A DNA stretch of 64,000 bases from Pratylenchus scribneri (Eukaryota > Nematoda > Chromadorea > Rhabditida > Pratylenchidae). The notes under the pieces were generated by a model. It was not told the DNA's origin, searched no databases, and saw only the letters and a list, made by a program, of their open reading frames with translations. The stretch spans positions 3,968,001 through 4,032,000 of the forward strand of contig JAQSEB010000023.1 in NCBI GenBank assembly GCA_030063045.1, in the 5' to 3' direction. This document shows positions 1 through 9,817 of this stretch, piece by piece. The translations under genes and the position numbers were made by a program. How positions within the stretch are numbered: position 1 is the first letter of the stretch; each line of letters begins with the position of its first letter.

Positions 1-602
1 TCCTTTTGGGAATCAAAAAAATATGTAAATCCCTTCAAATGGCATCCCCAATGAACTTCGCTAATGATGGCCGGCACAACCAATTCGAATTGTTCAACTT
101 GGGCCACCTGGGCACAGGTCAGAGCCAATTCATAAAGGAGTCGATGACTATTTGACCCATTTTCGGACAACATTTGGCGGAAATTCTTTCGGCCAGCAGG
201 TGTCTGGAAAAATGTGAATTTCCCTTTTGGAATGGGATTATTATGGGATTTTGTACCGAAAATCCAGAAAGAAGTTGGCGGCGAGAATCACGTCGAAGTT
301 TGTTATTTCTTTTCAAAACCCATCTTTGAAATGTTTCGCTCGAAATTTGTGGGCCAATGACGAAGGATTCAAGGAAGCCAGGATGAGTGAGCAAATAGTC
401 GAGAACAACATCCGCATTCCTTCATTAATTAATTATTAAATTTAATTAAAACTCACAATTCATTGTGTTGGGCCTTATATTGGGAGGCGGAAAGGGTTTG
501 GACGGGGGAGGACATTCGGGGCAATGAAATTGGGCACCCTATTTTTGCTGTTGTTGGATTATTCTTTGATGAAGGCGCACAAAAATCTGAATCGGAAGCC
601 AT
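1..602 (-). CDS. PDE10/pde-5-like cyclic nucleotide phosphodiesterase, N-terminal part (runs off left edge)
   Basis: Three exons read on the minus strand: 602-457 (ATG at 602-600), 419-257 and 203 to the window edge. Donor GTGAGT at 456 and acceptors AG at 421-420 and 205-204 keep one reading frame. The protein starts with a Ser/Pro-rich leader. It continues with a segment like the N-terminal region of PDE10/PDE11-type enzymes (NADVVLDYLLTHPGF, ETFQRWVLKRNNK) and then NSHRLLYELALTCAQ, which leads into a GAF-like region. In this family GAF domains precede a metal-dependent catalytic domain that hydrolyses cAMP/cGMP. Neither full domain lies inside the window, so catalysis cannot be judged here. 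C. elegans PDE-5 is the likely counterpart. The exon chain is firm; the family call is fairly firm. Confidence 0.72.
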
Positions 603-661
603 TTTGTTCGTTGTGAGGAAATGGAGGGGGATTGTCTATTTCCCCTTGGGGGATTCATCCT

Positions 662-680
662 CCCCCCCCCCCCCCCCCCC
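662..680. repeat. Poly-C tract, 19 nt
   Basis: Uninterrupted run of 19 C, lying 60 bp upstream of the phosphodiesterase start on its minus strand (poly-G on that strand). It is one of seven runs of 12 or more C/G in this window. Confidence 0.95.
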
Positions 681-1043
681 AACATAATAATTAGAGGCGG
701 GCACACGTCAATACTCACTCAATACCAATGTAGAATGGCCATTACCTAAGGCAATGGCATACAAAAATAAATATTCAATTTATTCGTCAATAAATTGATT
801 ATTGGAATTTGGCCGAATATTTACTTCCTCTGACCAATTGGAATTTTCCTGAATAATTTTCTGAGTTTTGTGTTAATTTTGCCCTTTTTATAATCAAAAA
901 CAAAAAAGAGGGGAGGAAATGGGTGGACAAATTGGCCACTGAAAAATTTTTGAATGAATGAAGGAAAATTGGACGACGGAATAAATGGTGAAATATATGG
1001 GAGGGAGGAGGTGGCATAAATCCGTGGCATCTTTGACGCCAAT

Positions 1044-1059
1044 CCCCCCCCCCCCCCCC
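1044..1059. repeat. Poly-C tract, 16 nt
   Basis: Uninterrupted run of 16 C in intergenic DNA. Confidence 0.95.
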
Positions 1060-1564
1060 AAGGAATCCATTAGTGAAAATTTGTTCAAGGGCTAAACTAA
1101 ACCCATCCAAAAATAATGGAATATGTCCCATCCATCCAAAATGCGATGACAACAAATCCATTCAAAAAAATGTTGTTCGTCTGGGACGCAAATCCTCCAT
1201 TCATTTCCAGTAATTTGGTAAATTAATCAACAAAAATATTCATCCCGAAAAGAATGAGTCATTTCATTTTAGGGAAAAGGCCATTGTGTTTCCCAAATTT
1301 GGTGAATGATTATTTGAATGAAGAATGCAAATGCCAATCAAATTGTTCAACAAAATTGTCTGGTCTGTTGTTTCGGTCTATTAAAATATTTATCCATTAT
1401 TTTCTATCAAATGCCATATTCCCTGAGATTCCCAATAATTTTTATTTTAACTTCGATCGTATCCATTTTTGCCAATTTCCAGACAATAAATATTCTCACT
1501 TCACTTCATTTCTTCGACGGATTATGCCCTAATAAATGCACTTTTTAAATAAAAATCCAATCCA

Positions 1565-1576
1565 CCCCCCCCCCCC
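1565..1576. repeat. Poly-C tract, 12 nt
   Basis: Run of 12 C, followed by TCCCC, in intergenic DNA. Confidence 0.95.
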
Positions 1577-1889
1577 TCCCCAATCATTTGTTGCCAGGGG
1601 TTACATCAATGATGACGTCAAAATGGAAAGGAAATTGTGAATCTTCTCAAAATGGAATAAATATTCCAGCCAGAAAGAAGATGACCATTGACGAAGGCAA
1701 ATGTATTAAATTAATAATATTAGCCTGATGATTGGATGGTTCATCTACGCACAAAATCGAGATGAAAAAAAAACAAAAATGGATAAAATCAACAAAATTT
1801 TTATTCATTTTTCAGCAGAGCAGGGCTTCTTTTATTCAGATCAGAGTTTAATTTTATCCAAAAGAATTTGCGAAATTGACATATAAAAT

Positions 1890-2620
1890 CCGCGGGAAGA
1901 CGTTTCAGTGCCGCCAGTTCAGTGCCGCCGTTTCAGAGCCGCCGTTTCAGTGCCCGCCGTTTCAGAGCCCGCCGTTTCAGTGCCCGCCGTTTCAGTGCCG
2001 CCGTTTCAGTGCCCAGCCAAAAAGGGGACGTTTCAGTGCTACCTATATTTTTATCGTAATTAAGCATATAAGATTATGAAATATAGATTTTTATTCTTTC
2101 TTCGATCATGAATATGCCAATGGGAGGTCGGGGAAGTGAGACTGCGCGGGATTAAGCCAGATATGGGGGGATTAAGGTGGATATAGGGGGATTAGGCCGG
2201 ATTAAGCCTAGTTAGGGGCTAGGGATTAGGGTTAGGGGTTCGGAGCATAGGAATCTCGCGAAGCCGGAAGCAAAACAGCCAAATCAGAACTCGCGCCCAT
2301 CTATTTCATGGCTTAATCCAGCTTAATCCCCCTTATATCCACCTTAATTCCCTTATATCCACCTTAATCCCCCCATATCCGGCTTAATCCCGCGCACTCT
2401 TTTAGGCACTTCCCCGACCTCCCATTGGCATATTCATGATCGAAGAAAGAATAAAAATCTATATTTCATAATCTTATATGCTTAATTACGATAAAAATAT
2501 AGGTGGCACTGAAACGTCCCCTTTTTGGCTGGGCACTGAAACGGCGGGCACTGAAACGGCGGACTCTGAAACGGCGGCACTGAACTGGCGGCACTGAACT
2601 GGCGGCACTGAACAGACCCC
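1890..2620. mobile_element. Foldback element with TTTCAG/CCGCC sub-repeats and ATTAAGG-type core
   Basis: The left arm (about 1900-2180) and right arm (about 2325-2615) are inverted copies. The stretch 2040-2140 (from 'cctatatttttatcgtaatt' to 'ggtcggggaag') returns as reverse complement at about 2403-2510. The outer part of each arm is a tandem series of about 15-bp units, CCGCCGTTTCAGTGC-like on the left and GGCACTGAAACGGCGG-like on the right. The centre holds GGATTAAGG/TTAATCC units plus a TTAGGG-like stretch (2212-2240). No transposase is visible. The exact ends and the target duplication are unclear. The core units recur in the element at 26.9-28.9 kb. Confidence 0.75.
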
Positions 2621-3120
2621 CACCGATAAAATCAAATAAAATAACCCAATCCCCTAGTCCTCATCCTCATCTTCCAATAATTTCTCCACTCTCTCAGTTG
2701 TCATTGTCAGTTGTCAGGCAAGCTTGAAAAAATTTCTTAAGGGGAATTAAAATTGTACATACGGTAATAAAAATTGTGAATATCTTTTCCTTTGAATTCA
2801 TTGTCAATTGATTTTAATTGAATTCATTGGATTGGATGGAAATGGATGGAAACATTGAATTTAAAATTTTCAGTTTGTCCATATAGTCTGGAGGGGAGGC
2901 AGTTGGCATAAATCACAATTTTATTTATTTTATTTCCGCTTTTCATTTTGGGCAACAATTGGATTAAAATAAAATTATTCTATTTGGATGGGAGAATGGA
3001 TGGCGGCTTTGCAAATATAAAAAAGAAAAGTTTGAAATAGTTTGAAATTGATGGATGAGTTTAAATAAATTGTTTCACTTTTTCCATTATTCCTCAATTC
3101 CATCCTCTATTCTGAAAAAA
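2621..3120. other. Upstream region of the chorismate mutase gene
   Basis: AT-rich, no ORF of note. It presumably holds the promoter of the effector gene at 3121. TATA-like strings are common in such DNA, so none is called. Confidence 0.4.
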
Positions 3121-3746
3121 ATGATCAAATTTTCGCAATTTCTAATTTTATTTTCCTTCCTTTTTATTTCTTCCATCCAACAATCTTCGAATGAATATAA
3201 GCCGGTGATTAAATTGGTCAGCCAAAGGCTGGATTTGGCCCAGCCTGTGGCCCTCTATAAATGGCAAAATAATCAATCAATCGATGATCCTGTCAGGGAG
3301 GCCGCACTTTTGGCCAATGTTGCCTCCCAGGCAAATGCAACCGGCCTTTCTGCCCAATTTGCGCGACAATTCTTCCAAGACCAAATAAATGCTAGCAAAA
3401 TAATCCAAGTCCTCCACATTTCCACATTTCCCCCTAATAAATTCATTCATTTTTTGTTTTCCATTAGTTCGCATATTTCGACATTTGGGAAGCGAATGGG
3501 GCCCCAAATGAGGCGGCCCCCGATTTGACGACGGTGACCCGTCTTTTGATAAACAATGTGACATCGGCATTGGTGAATGCATTGGTTCCGGTGCAAACAA
3601 TCAGAAAAGAGATAAAATGCAAAATTGGGGTGGAAATAGGGACGAAGGAATTGGCGGAATCAAAAGAAATTAACACAAATTCAGAGGCAAATAGGCCAAA
3701 AGCATTGGCCGTTGGAATGGCACATTTATGTGAAATATCAACATAA
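3121..3746 (+). CDS. Secreted chorismate mutase (AroQ type), putative plant-parasitism effector
   Basis: Two exons, 3121-3408 and 3468-3746, joined in phase 0 (donor AA|GTCCTC, acceptor TTAG), giving about 188 aa. The chosen ATG starts a clear signal peptide (MIKFSQFLILFSFLFISS). An ATG at 3055 is in frame but would put a charged stretch in front of it. The mature part has the AroQ hallmarks: VSQRLDLAQPVALYKW with the active-site-type Arg and Lys, and DDPVREAALL. The FARQFFQDQINASKIIQ helix follows, and exon 2 then gives FAYFDIW and LLINNVTSALV. The enzyme converts chorismate to prephenate. In tylenchid nematodes secreted forms come from the oesophageal glands and are thought to lower plant salicylate or auxin synthesis. 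The family resembles bacterial periplasmic AroQ, so horizontal origin is the accepted view. The intron shows adaptation to a nematode genome. Confidence 0.92.
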
Positions 3747-4007
3747 ATTGATGCTAAAAATTGACATTTTACTCAATATTGGGATCAATTTTAATTCTTT
3801 ATTGTTGTTTTAATTGAATAAAATTATACGAAAATATCAAGGGAAAACATTGAGAATATTCTCATTCAGTATATCATCCTTTATTGCCCCAAAAATGCCC
3901 TCCATCATCTTTAAATATAATTAAATTGGATTAATTAAATCCCAATTTATTCCCACTTTTGTGTCAATTGCACACGTGAATCTAATGAGGAATTAAATTG
4001 AAATTAA
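3747..4007. other. Short convergent intergenic gap
   Basis: Separates the 3' ends of chorismate mutase (+) and the G-alpha gene (-). AATAAA-like signals occur (for example near 3817), but no further feature is supported. Confidence 0.4.
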
Positions 4008-5536
4008 TTAGAATCTCAAAACCAACCGGCAATATGTGTCCTTTTCCCTTTCCTTCATTTCTTTGATTGCTTCCACAAATTTGCAGGCCAATGCGTCGCC
4101 CATTTGCCGTTCATCAAATTTTCCTTTGGCCAAATATTCGCGCAAATGTTTTGGCGCCAAATATGGGGCCAAAAAGGAAATATCCTTTCGGCATTCTGGG
4201 TCCATCAATTTTTGCTTGAATCGATCCTTTTTGTTGAAGAATATTAAAAGGCCACAATTTTGGGCAATTTTGTTGTTCATCAAAACTTTCATATATTCCA
4301 CACATTCGTCCAATAATGTTCTGTCCACGTATTTTTGGTGCCTTTGATTATAATCGGACATTCCAACAACCAAAAGAATAAAATTCAATTGGTTTTGTTG
4401 TTCCCCAGTGAAACTCCAATTTCGCAAATAATCCACAATTTTAATCTAAATAAATAATTCAATTCTCATTTTATTTTTGGCCACTCGCCAATTCCGATCG
4501 CTGCCCTCCAACATCCGTAATTTCAATTCTCGTTTTGTTTAGTCTATATTAAAAAATAATTAAAATATAGAAATAAAATATTTTACTTGAATCGATAAGT
4601 GTTCATTTCGGTGGTCGGATTTCTGCTATGAACTGAAAAAAATAATTTCTAAAATGAATTCAATGTTTTTCATTGCCTTTTGCCTCATCATTTGCCACAT
4701 AATTTTGAGTGAATATTTCCTGCGGGAATATAGTATTCTCCCATTTTTGAAATGTAAATAAAAAGGAACAAACTTGAATTTTGTTTTCCTCGAGGAAATA
4801 TTCACATCCATCAAATAATTTCCTCCCATTCACCTCAATTTTATTTCGATGTTTTTTCGCCTCGTTTACCTTCATAAAATGCCATTCATTTATTTCCCAA
4901 TTAAAATATTACCGCTTCATCCTTGAATAATTTCACTAATCCTTCCTTTAATTCCTCCAAATTTTCATCAATTTCCTCCCATTTTGCTTCTTCACAGATT
5001 TCTTCAATTTTTTCCGCAAATTTTCGGTTTGTTTCCGAATCAAATTTTCCATCTTCCTTTTCATTAATTGACTATAATAAAAAATGGAATGAATTAATTT
5101 AATCCATCCTTTCAATTTGCCTTTATCAAAAGGTCGAAAATGTCGAGAACATTTTTGCGAATTTGTTTTGCCCAAATTCTTTCCTCCATTTGGGCATTTG
5201 CGCCCGTCTTTTTGCCAATTTCATTCCAATCTTCATCGCACAATTTGTAATTTGCATTTTGGTTACAAAGTAAATGAAGTTGCCTTCAAAATTCATTCAA
5301 ACAAATTCATTCCCAATCCCAAAACCGAATAATCGTCGTTTTGCCTGCCGAACCCATTCCAGTCATGAAAAATCTGACCAATTGTTGTTGGCCATCTTTT
5401 TTACTCTAAAAATGTGCCATTTATTGTGCCAAGAAAATGAACTGACTGATTTCTTTGGTTTTTGTTGGATTTGTTCATCCGGCGAATGGTTCAACCTTCG
5501 TTCTGTTCTTTTTGCCGGAAAACATAAATTACCCAT
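4008..5536 (-). CDS. Divergent heterotrimeric G-protein alpha subunit
   Basis: Multi-exon gene on the minus strand beginning MGNLCFP at 5536 (Gly2 for myristoylation, Cys5 for palmitoylation) and ending at 4008. Splicing by eye recovers the P-loop GMGSAGKTT (usual GAGESGKST), helical-domain segments and CEYFLEEN. It also recovers the switch I region (TTEMNTYRF), switch II DVGGQRSE and the G4 motif FFNKKD. The last exon carries VVGMSDYNQ, DECVEYMKVLMNN and an unusual C-terminus RLVLRF. The G5 motif, normally TCAT, reads LACK. Its role would be to couple a seven-transmembrane receptor to an effector at the plasma membrane, as nematode-specific GPA proteins do in chemosensory neurons. The altered P-loop and G5 fit a fast-evolving GPA paralogue. 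The family call is firm; the orthologue is not assigned. Confidence 0.88.
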
Positions 5537-5690
5537 TTTATAATAAGTCGAATTAATCAATTCAAATGAAGGAATGGTTAATACTTCTTATCTTTTTTTC
5601 GGCTAATAAATTGGAAAGAAAATTGCCTCTTTCATTTACATTTTTTGATACAAAAGAAATGAATTAACACTAATGGAAATGATCGAATAA

Positions 5691-5960
5691 TTGAATGAAT
5701 TTATGCAAATTTCCATGCCATCATCAAAATCCATTATCCCCAAAATGCTACCGGTAAATTATTTTCATTTCCCTCATTCATTTCAATCTCGTCTCGTGAA
5801 TGAATCATTTTTGTTGCCTTCGGTGGCTCCATTCCATCCACTGCATTGCATTCCTCAATTCCATGAATTAACCCAATACCCAATCATCGATGATTTTTGG
5901 CTGACAATGAATGAAATGGAAAGGTGGAAATATATTGGGCACAATCCAATTGAATCATAG
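5691..5960 (+). CDS. Uncertain small ORF (89 aa)
   Basis: Open frame with balanced composition, ending DDFWLTMNEMERWKYIGHNPIES. No signal peptide and no family recognised. It lies between the G-alpha start and the secreted-protein gene and could be an exon of an unrecognised gene or chance. A GTAAAT donor-like site occurs inside it at 5754. Confidence 0.2.
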   Translation: MNEFMQISMPSSKSIIPKMLPVNYFHFPHSFQSRLVNESFLLPSVAPFHPLHCIPQFHELTQYPIIDDFWLTMNEMERWKYIGHNPIES

Positions 5961-6129
5961 TATTGTCGGTCGGTCGAGAATATGGAGGAATTCACTATAA
6001 ATGAAGGAGGGAATTGAGTGAATCCTCCATCCATTCTTGAGCTTCCATTCCTTGGCCAATGTTACAAAATTCCAGCAAAATATTTTCTAATATTTCCTAT
6101 TTTTTCAGGTAAATTTTCACAAATCAAAA

Positions 6130-6862
6130 ATGCATTTTTGTCGACTTTACCTTTTGGCTTTGCTCATTTTGAGCATTGCCATTTTGATTGCCGGAAGTGC
6201 CGAACAACCTGACAATGAGAGGGGAAAATTGCCAGCAAAAGTGAAACCAAAGCCAAAGCCACCAAAATATGATGGATCCGGGAAGAAATATGCTCACCCA
6301 CAAATCAAAATACAGGATGATGATGATGGTAATCCAAAGGCAATATTAGGGAGAAATTCATTGACTAAGCAGATGACTTTGTACGAAAAAAGTGGAAAGC
6401 GGCATCGGATGAGGAAGATGAAGATTGGCAAAGAAGGTGGAAACTAAACAGAGATTTTCAAAAGTGGAAACAGGCAGCAGATTGGGAAGGACAAAAGAAG
6501 CCGAAACCGGTGGATGATGAAGGACAAAAGAAACCGAAACCGGTGGAAGGAGAGGGACAAAATAAAACGATGGACGGACAAATGAAACCGGTGGATGCTG
6601 AATTGGCCAAAGGGAATAATAATAATGATGCCAAAAATAATGGATCATCAACACAAAATGCAGCATCCGGTTCAAATTAGCCCACTTTCCCCTAAATATT
6701 CCCTACAATTTAGATTCTGTCGATGATTTTTGGCACAGTTCAATCCTTGTTTGGCACTTTTGCCTGTTTCTCATCGTCATCTTCACAATTGTGACTATTC
6801 TCCTGGTATTCAAGCTTTTGTTCCGCAATCGAAAAATTCGAGTTGAAATCACCAAAAAGTGA
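6130..6862 (+). CDS. Lysine/proline-rich secreted or membrane-anchored protein, putative effector
   Basis: Exons 6130-6328, 6373-6669 and 6714-6862 join in frame. The N-terminus MHFCRLYLLALLILSIAIL is a strong signal peptide. The ectodomain is highly charged: a KPKPKPPK run, a DDDD acidic cluster at the first splice junction, and two copies of GQKKPKPV followed by D/E residues. It ends in an Asn-rich stretch. If the third exon is used, the protein gains a transmembrane helix (CLFLIVIFTIVTILLVF) and a basic tail RNRKIRVEITKK. If the second intron (weak donor GTTCAA) is retained, translation stops at 6680 and the product is secreted. I recognise no family. Secreted, short, repetitive and charged fits pioneer effectors of plant-parasitic nematodes, but that is inference. 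Confidence 0.68.
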
Positions 6863-7134
6863 AGAATTTGAAGGAACATGACCAAAATGGATAAATTTAA
6901 ATATTCTTATTAACCAGAAAGAAATGGATGCGATCAATTTGTAATGTTTTTGGTGAATAAAATAAATAAAACGTGAAAGAACATTTAATTGGACCAATCC
7001 GTCAAACCCTCTCTCGCCCCAATTTCCATTTCTTCTCATTTTAAAATAAATTAATTCAACACCTTCTCCTTCGTTCGTCCCACTTATTTCTCGAATAAAT
7101 CAATTTTATATTTTTTAATCAAATTAACGGGAAA

Positions 7135-7781
7135 ATGCCTAGAACCAAAATTTGTATTATTTTTTTATTATTTTGTTGCTGTTTTCTTCCTTTTTCGATT
7201 TCGGGTTTGATTTCATGCAAATTTTTCCCTCCCCAATTTCAACATTCAGCCCTAAAATGCAATTTACAAATGGGCAGCCAAATATTTTTTTATAAGCAAC
7301 AAAAAGAAAATGAACCAATTGTCGAAAATTGGACAATAAAATCAACGATTGAATGCCCCGGATTCGGATTTGGTTTTTGTAAAACCGAAATTTGCGATAA
7401 ACACGACAAAGAGAAGAATAGGACAAGTGAATTTATTCATTTAATTAATTAATTAATTAATTAAAATATAAATAAAGTCAGGGAAATCAATTTTGGTTGT
7501 GGGACGAGGATGAAATGTGCGAATTTATATAATAAATGTAATCAAGAAGAAAATGGGAAAGCAATGTGCATTTTATGCAGCACACAATATTGCAATAATA
7601 ATGGCATCCAATCAACATCATCAATTAATTTATTGTTTATTTTATTGCCAACAATTTGGATGGCATTGGGTAAAAATTTAATTTTTCTATTAAATTTTGA
7701 CTTGAATATTCATTTTCAGTTTTGCTGCGACATTCCAATTCCAATTCCAATTACCTATTTTTATTATTATTAATTTGTTAA
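7135..7781 (+). CDS. Small secreted cysteine-rich protein, Ly6/ET-module-like, probably GPI-anchored
   Basis: Three exons: 7135-7426, 7478-7669 and 7720-7781. They join in frame (A|TC and G|TT codons). The N-terminus MPRTKICIIFLLFCCCFLPF is a signal peptide. The mature region has about ten cysteines, ending CILCSTQYCNNNG, which resembles the final C...CN of three-finger Ly6/uPAR or nematode ET-module proteins. A hydrophobic C-terminus (NLLFILLPTIWMAL, then YLFLLLLIC) suits a GPI-attachment signal or a membrane anchor. The function is unknown. The fold call is tentative because the spacing does not match Ly6 exactly. Confidence 0.6.
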
Positions 7782-8194
7782 ATTTCATTCCACCAAAACA
7801 AAGAATAATTTTTCATTTATTCAACAAAAAAATGTCATTGCTAATCCTCACTCAGCCGAATAGAAAATATTTCTCCTTGACAATTTTCTTTTGTTAAAAA
7901 AACTAAATGGGAAAATTTTCCTTCCCTGAAGCCATAATCAAAAAGAAGAGAGAATTACGGTATTCACAGAAAGTGGATTGGATAATATGGACTAAAAATA
8001 AAAGGAAATTAAAATCAAGTTCTTTGAGAATATTCTCCAAAAATTGGAGGGATTTCCCCCATTCTCTTTGTGTTTTTACGGACACCAGAGAGTACTCATA
8101 ATAGTCCTTCCCACTTTTTGTAAATTCTTTCATTTATTACCAAAAAATTGTGCAATAAAATAATAATAATAATAAAGAACTTTTCCCGTTCATT
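7782..8194. other. Convergent intergenic region
   Basis: AT-rich, between the Ly6-like gene (+) and the elongase 3' end (-). Short ORFs overlap on both strands and no gene is supported. Confidence 0.4.
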
Positions 8195-9397
8195 TCAACT
8201 TTTTCCCGTCATTTTCAATTTTTTCCATCGCATCTTTCCCTTTTGGTTTTGCATTGGGCGAAATGTATGAATTGTAGAAGAATTGGCCAAAAAGGTAAAG
8301 ATATGACAAATACATGAGGGCACCGAGGGAAAGGACATTCCAGCTGGAAAATTGAATAAAAATAAATGAATATTATTTTATTAATCATCCACCTGGCTTC
8401 ACAATGAATGGAATTTGTGGATTTGATGCGAACAAGTTGAACAAAAATATAGCAGGAAATGATGAATTGCAAAATTTGAATGCTGGTTATGAATTTGGCA
8501 ACAGGCCGAGGTGTTCGAATTCGAAGGGCCTGCAGGCCAAAATAGCTGTGAAAATGATGAATTGAATGGATTAAATGTTAAATACTCACAAATACATTAT
8601 TGTGTGCACACTCAAATTCAATGCCAAACTCCATCGGCACCAGGCCTGCTTTTCGGCATATGTAATTGTGGCATAGAGGAATGTGAGGGCATGATGGTAC
8701 CAATGAAGGAAAATGACTGGCCTTTTCCGAGCAATCTGGGGAAATAAATTATTTGGGGGAAGGGGGGCAATTGGCCTACCAAGAAAATTGTGTCCCCCAA
8801 TTCGGGTGCTTTGCTCATCACAAACATCCATCCCCAAAAACCGGTGACCGGATCTAATTAAATTATACAAAAATGAGTGAATTTCTGAATATATCAACCA
8901 ACCTTCATAATAATCGCCATTGTGGCAATATGAACCTAAAAAGGGGCATGTGAATTGATTAATCCACACAAAAATAACTGACCAACAAATCCACGATTCT
9001 TTATTGTGTTGACCAATTCTGGCAAAAGGCAATAGGCGGAATAGCCACTGAAAATTGAGAATGCAAAATTCCATGCAGCCAAAACCCTATTCATCGCAGG
9101 ACTGTCGAATGCCTTTCTTTTTGCCATCCATTTTTGGCCAAAATAAACAATAGCCAAATAGGCCAATGTCAATTTGTATGCAAATGGCACCCAACTATGC
9201 CTTTTAATTAATAATGAATATTATTGGCTGAATGAATAGATTATTTTGACTGACTGCATATATTGGGTGGTCCTTTGGAAGGACCAATCCTTGGAGAAGA
9301 GAACTTCGGACATTCGGACAACCCCCATTGTTTCATTCCCAATTGCATTAATCAAATTGGCATCGGCCATCGATGTGGAAATAACATTGGCAGCCAT
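8195..9397 (-). CDS. Fatty-acid elongase, ELO family (3-ketoacyl-CoA synthase)
   Basis: Minus-strand gene, ATG at 9397-9395 (MAANVISTSMADANLI), stop at 8197-8195. Conceptual splicing gives the family landmarks in order: HSWVPFAYKLTLAYLAIVYF (first membrane helix), MSKAPELGDTIFLV, and the catalytic histidine box FLHWYHHALTFLYATITY. NLSVHTIMYFYFGL follows, then a last membrane segment WNVLSLGALMYLSYLYLFGQFF and a lysine-rich cytosolic tail (GKKLK) that may serve as an ER-retention signal. ELO enzymes condense malonyl-CoA with long-chain acyl-CoA in the ER membrane. Each intron is 40-60 bp. The next gene upstream on the same strand ends about 420 bp away. Confidence 0.92.
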
Positions 9398-9817
9398 TTT
9401 TTGTTGAATTAAAATTTGTTGAGCAAAAGTAATAAAAAGAAAAAGATAGAGTCAGCCTATATTCAATTTTGCGGAAAATGGCCCGATTCTTATTTGACTT
9501 TGACCCAACCAGACTGATAAGGAAAAAAAGGAAGTGTCCAAAAATTTATTCAATTGGAAGTCAAAAATATTTATATTTTCATTTATCTATTTCCGGAAAG
9601 TTTAATTCTGATTTTTGTGTTTAATTTCATTAAATCCCTTCATTTATTCAACCATTATATTATTAAATGTGCAACAAAATGAATTATTTATTTAATAATT
9701 TTATCATAAAGTTTTTTATTAATTTTCTCTCGTTTACCATAAATCGAACCATAATAAATTGGCAAGGAGGCAACGGCAATTCACGTGTAAATTTTTATTC
9801 GACAAAATTGATCATTT

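Larger units (their letters stand above)
603..1890. other. Intergenic, AT-rich, no supported gene
   Basis: Contains three long C homopolymers (listed separately) and scattered short ORFs on both strands that show no family motif and no coherent splice chain. The open frames around 799-1161 (-) and 1254-1548 (+) overlap one another in several frames, which suggests low-complexity composition and not coding sequence. Confidence 0.5.

Noticed and set aside
2205..2240. True telomere tract
   Set aside because: Only a few degenerate TTAGGG/TTAGGC-like units inside an inverted repeat, with genes on both sides.
3055..3120. Upstream ATG as start of chorismate mutase
   Set aside because: It would bury the signal peptide behind about 22 residues. 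The ATG at 3121 gives a standard secretion signal.
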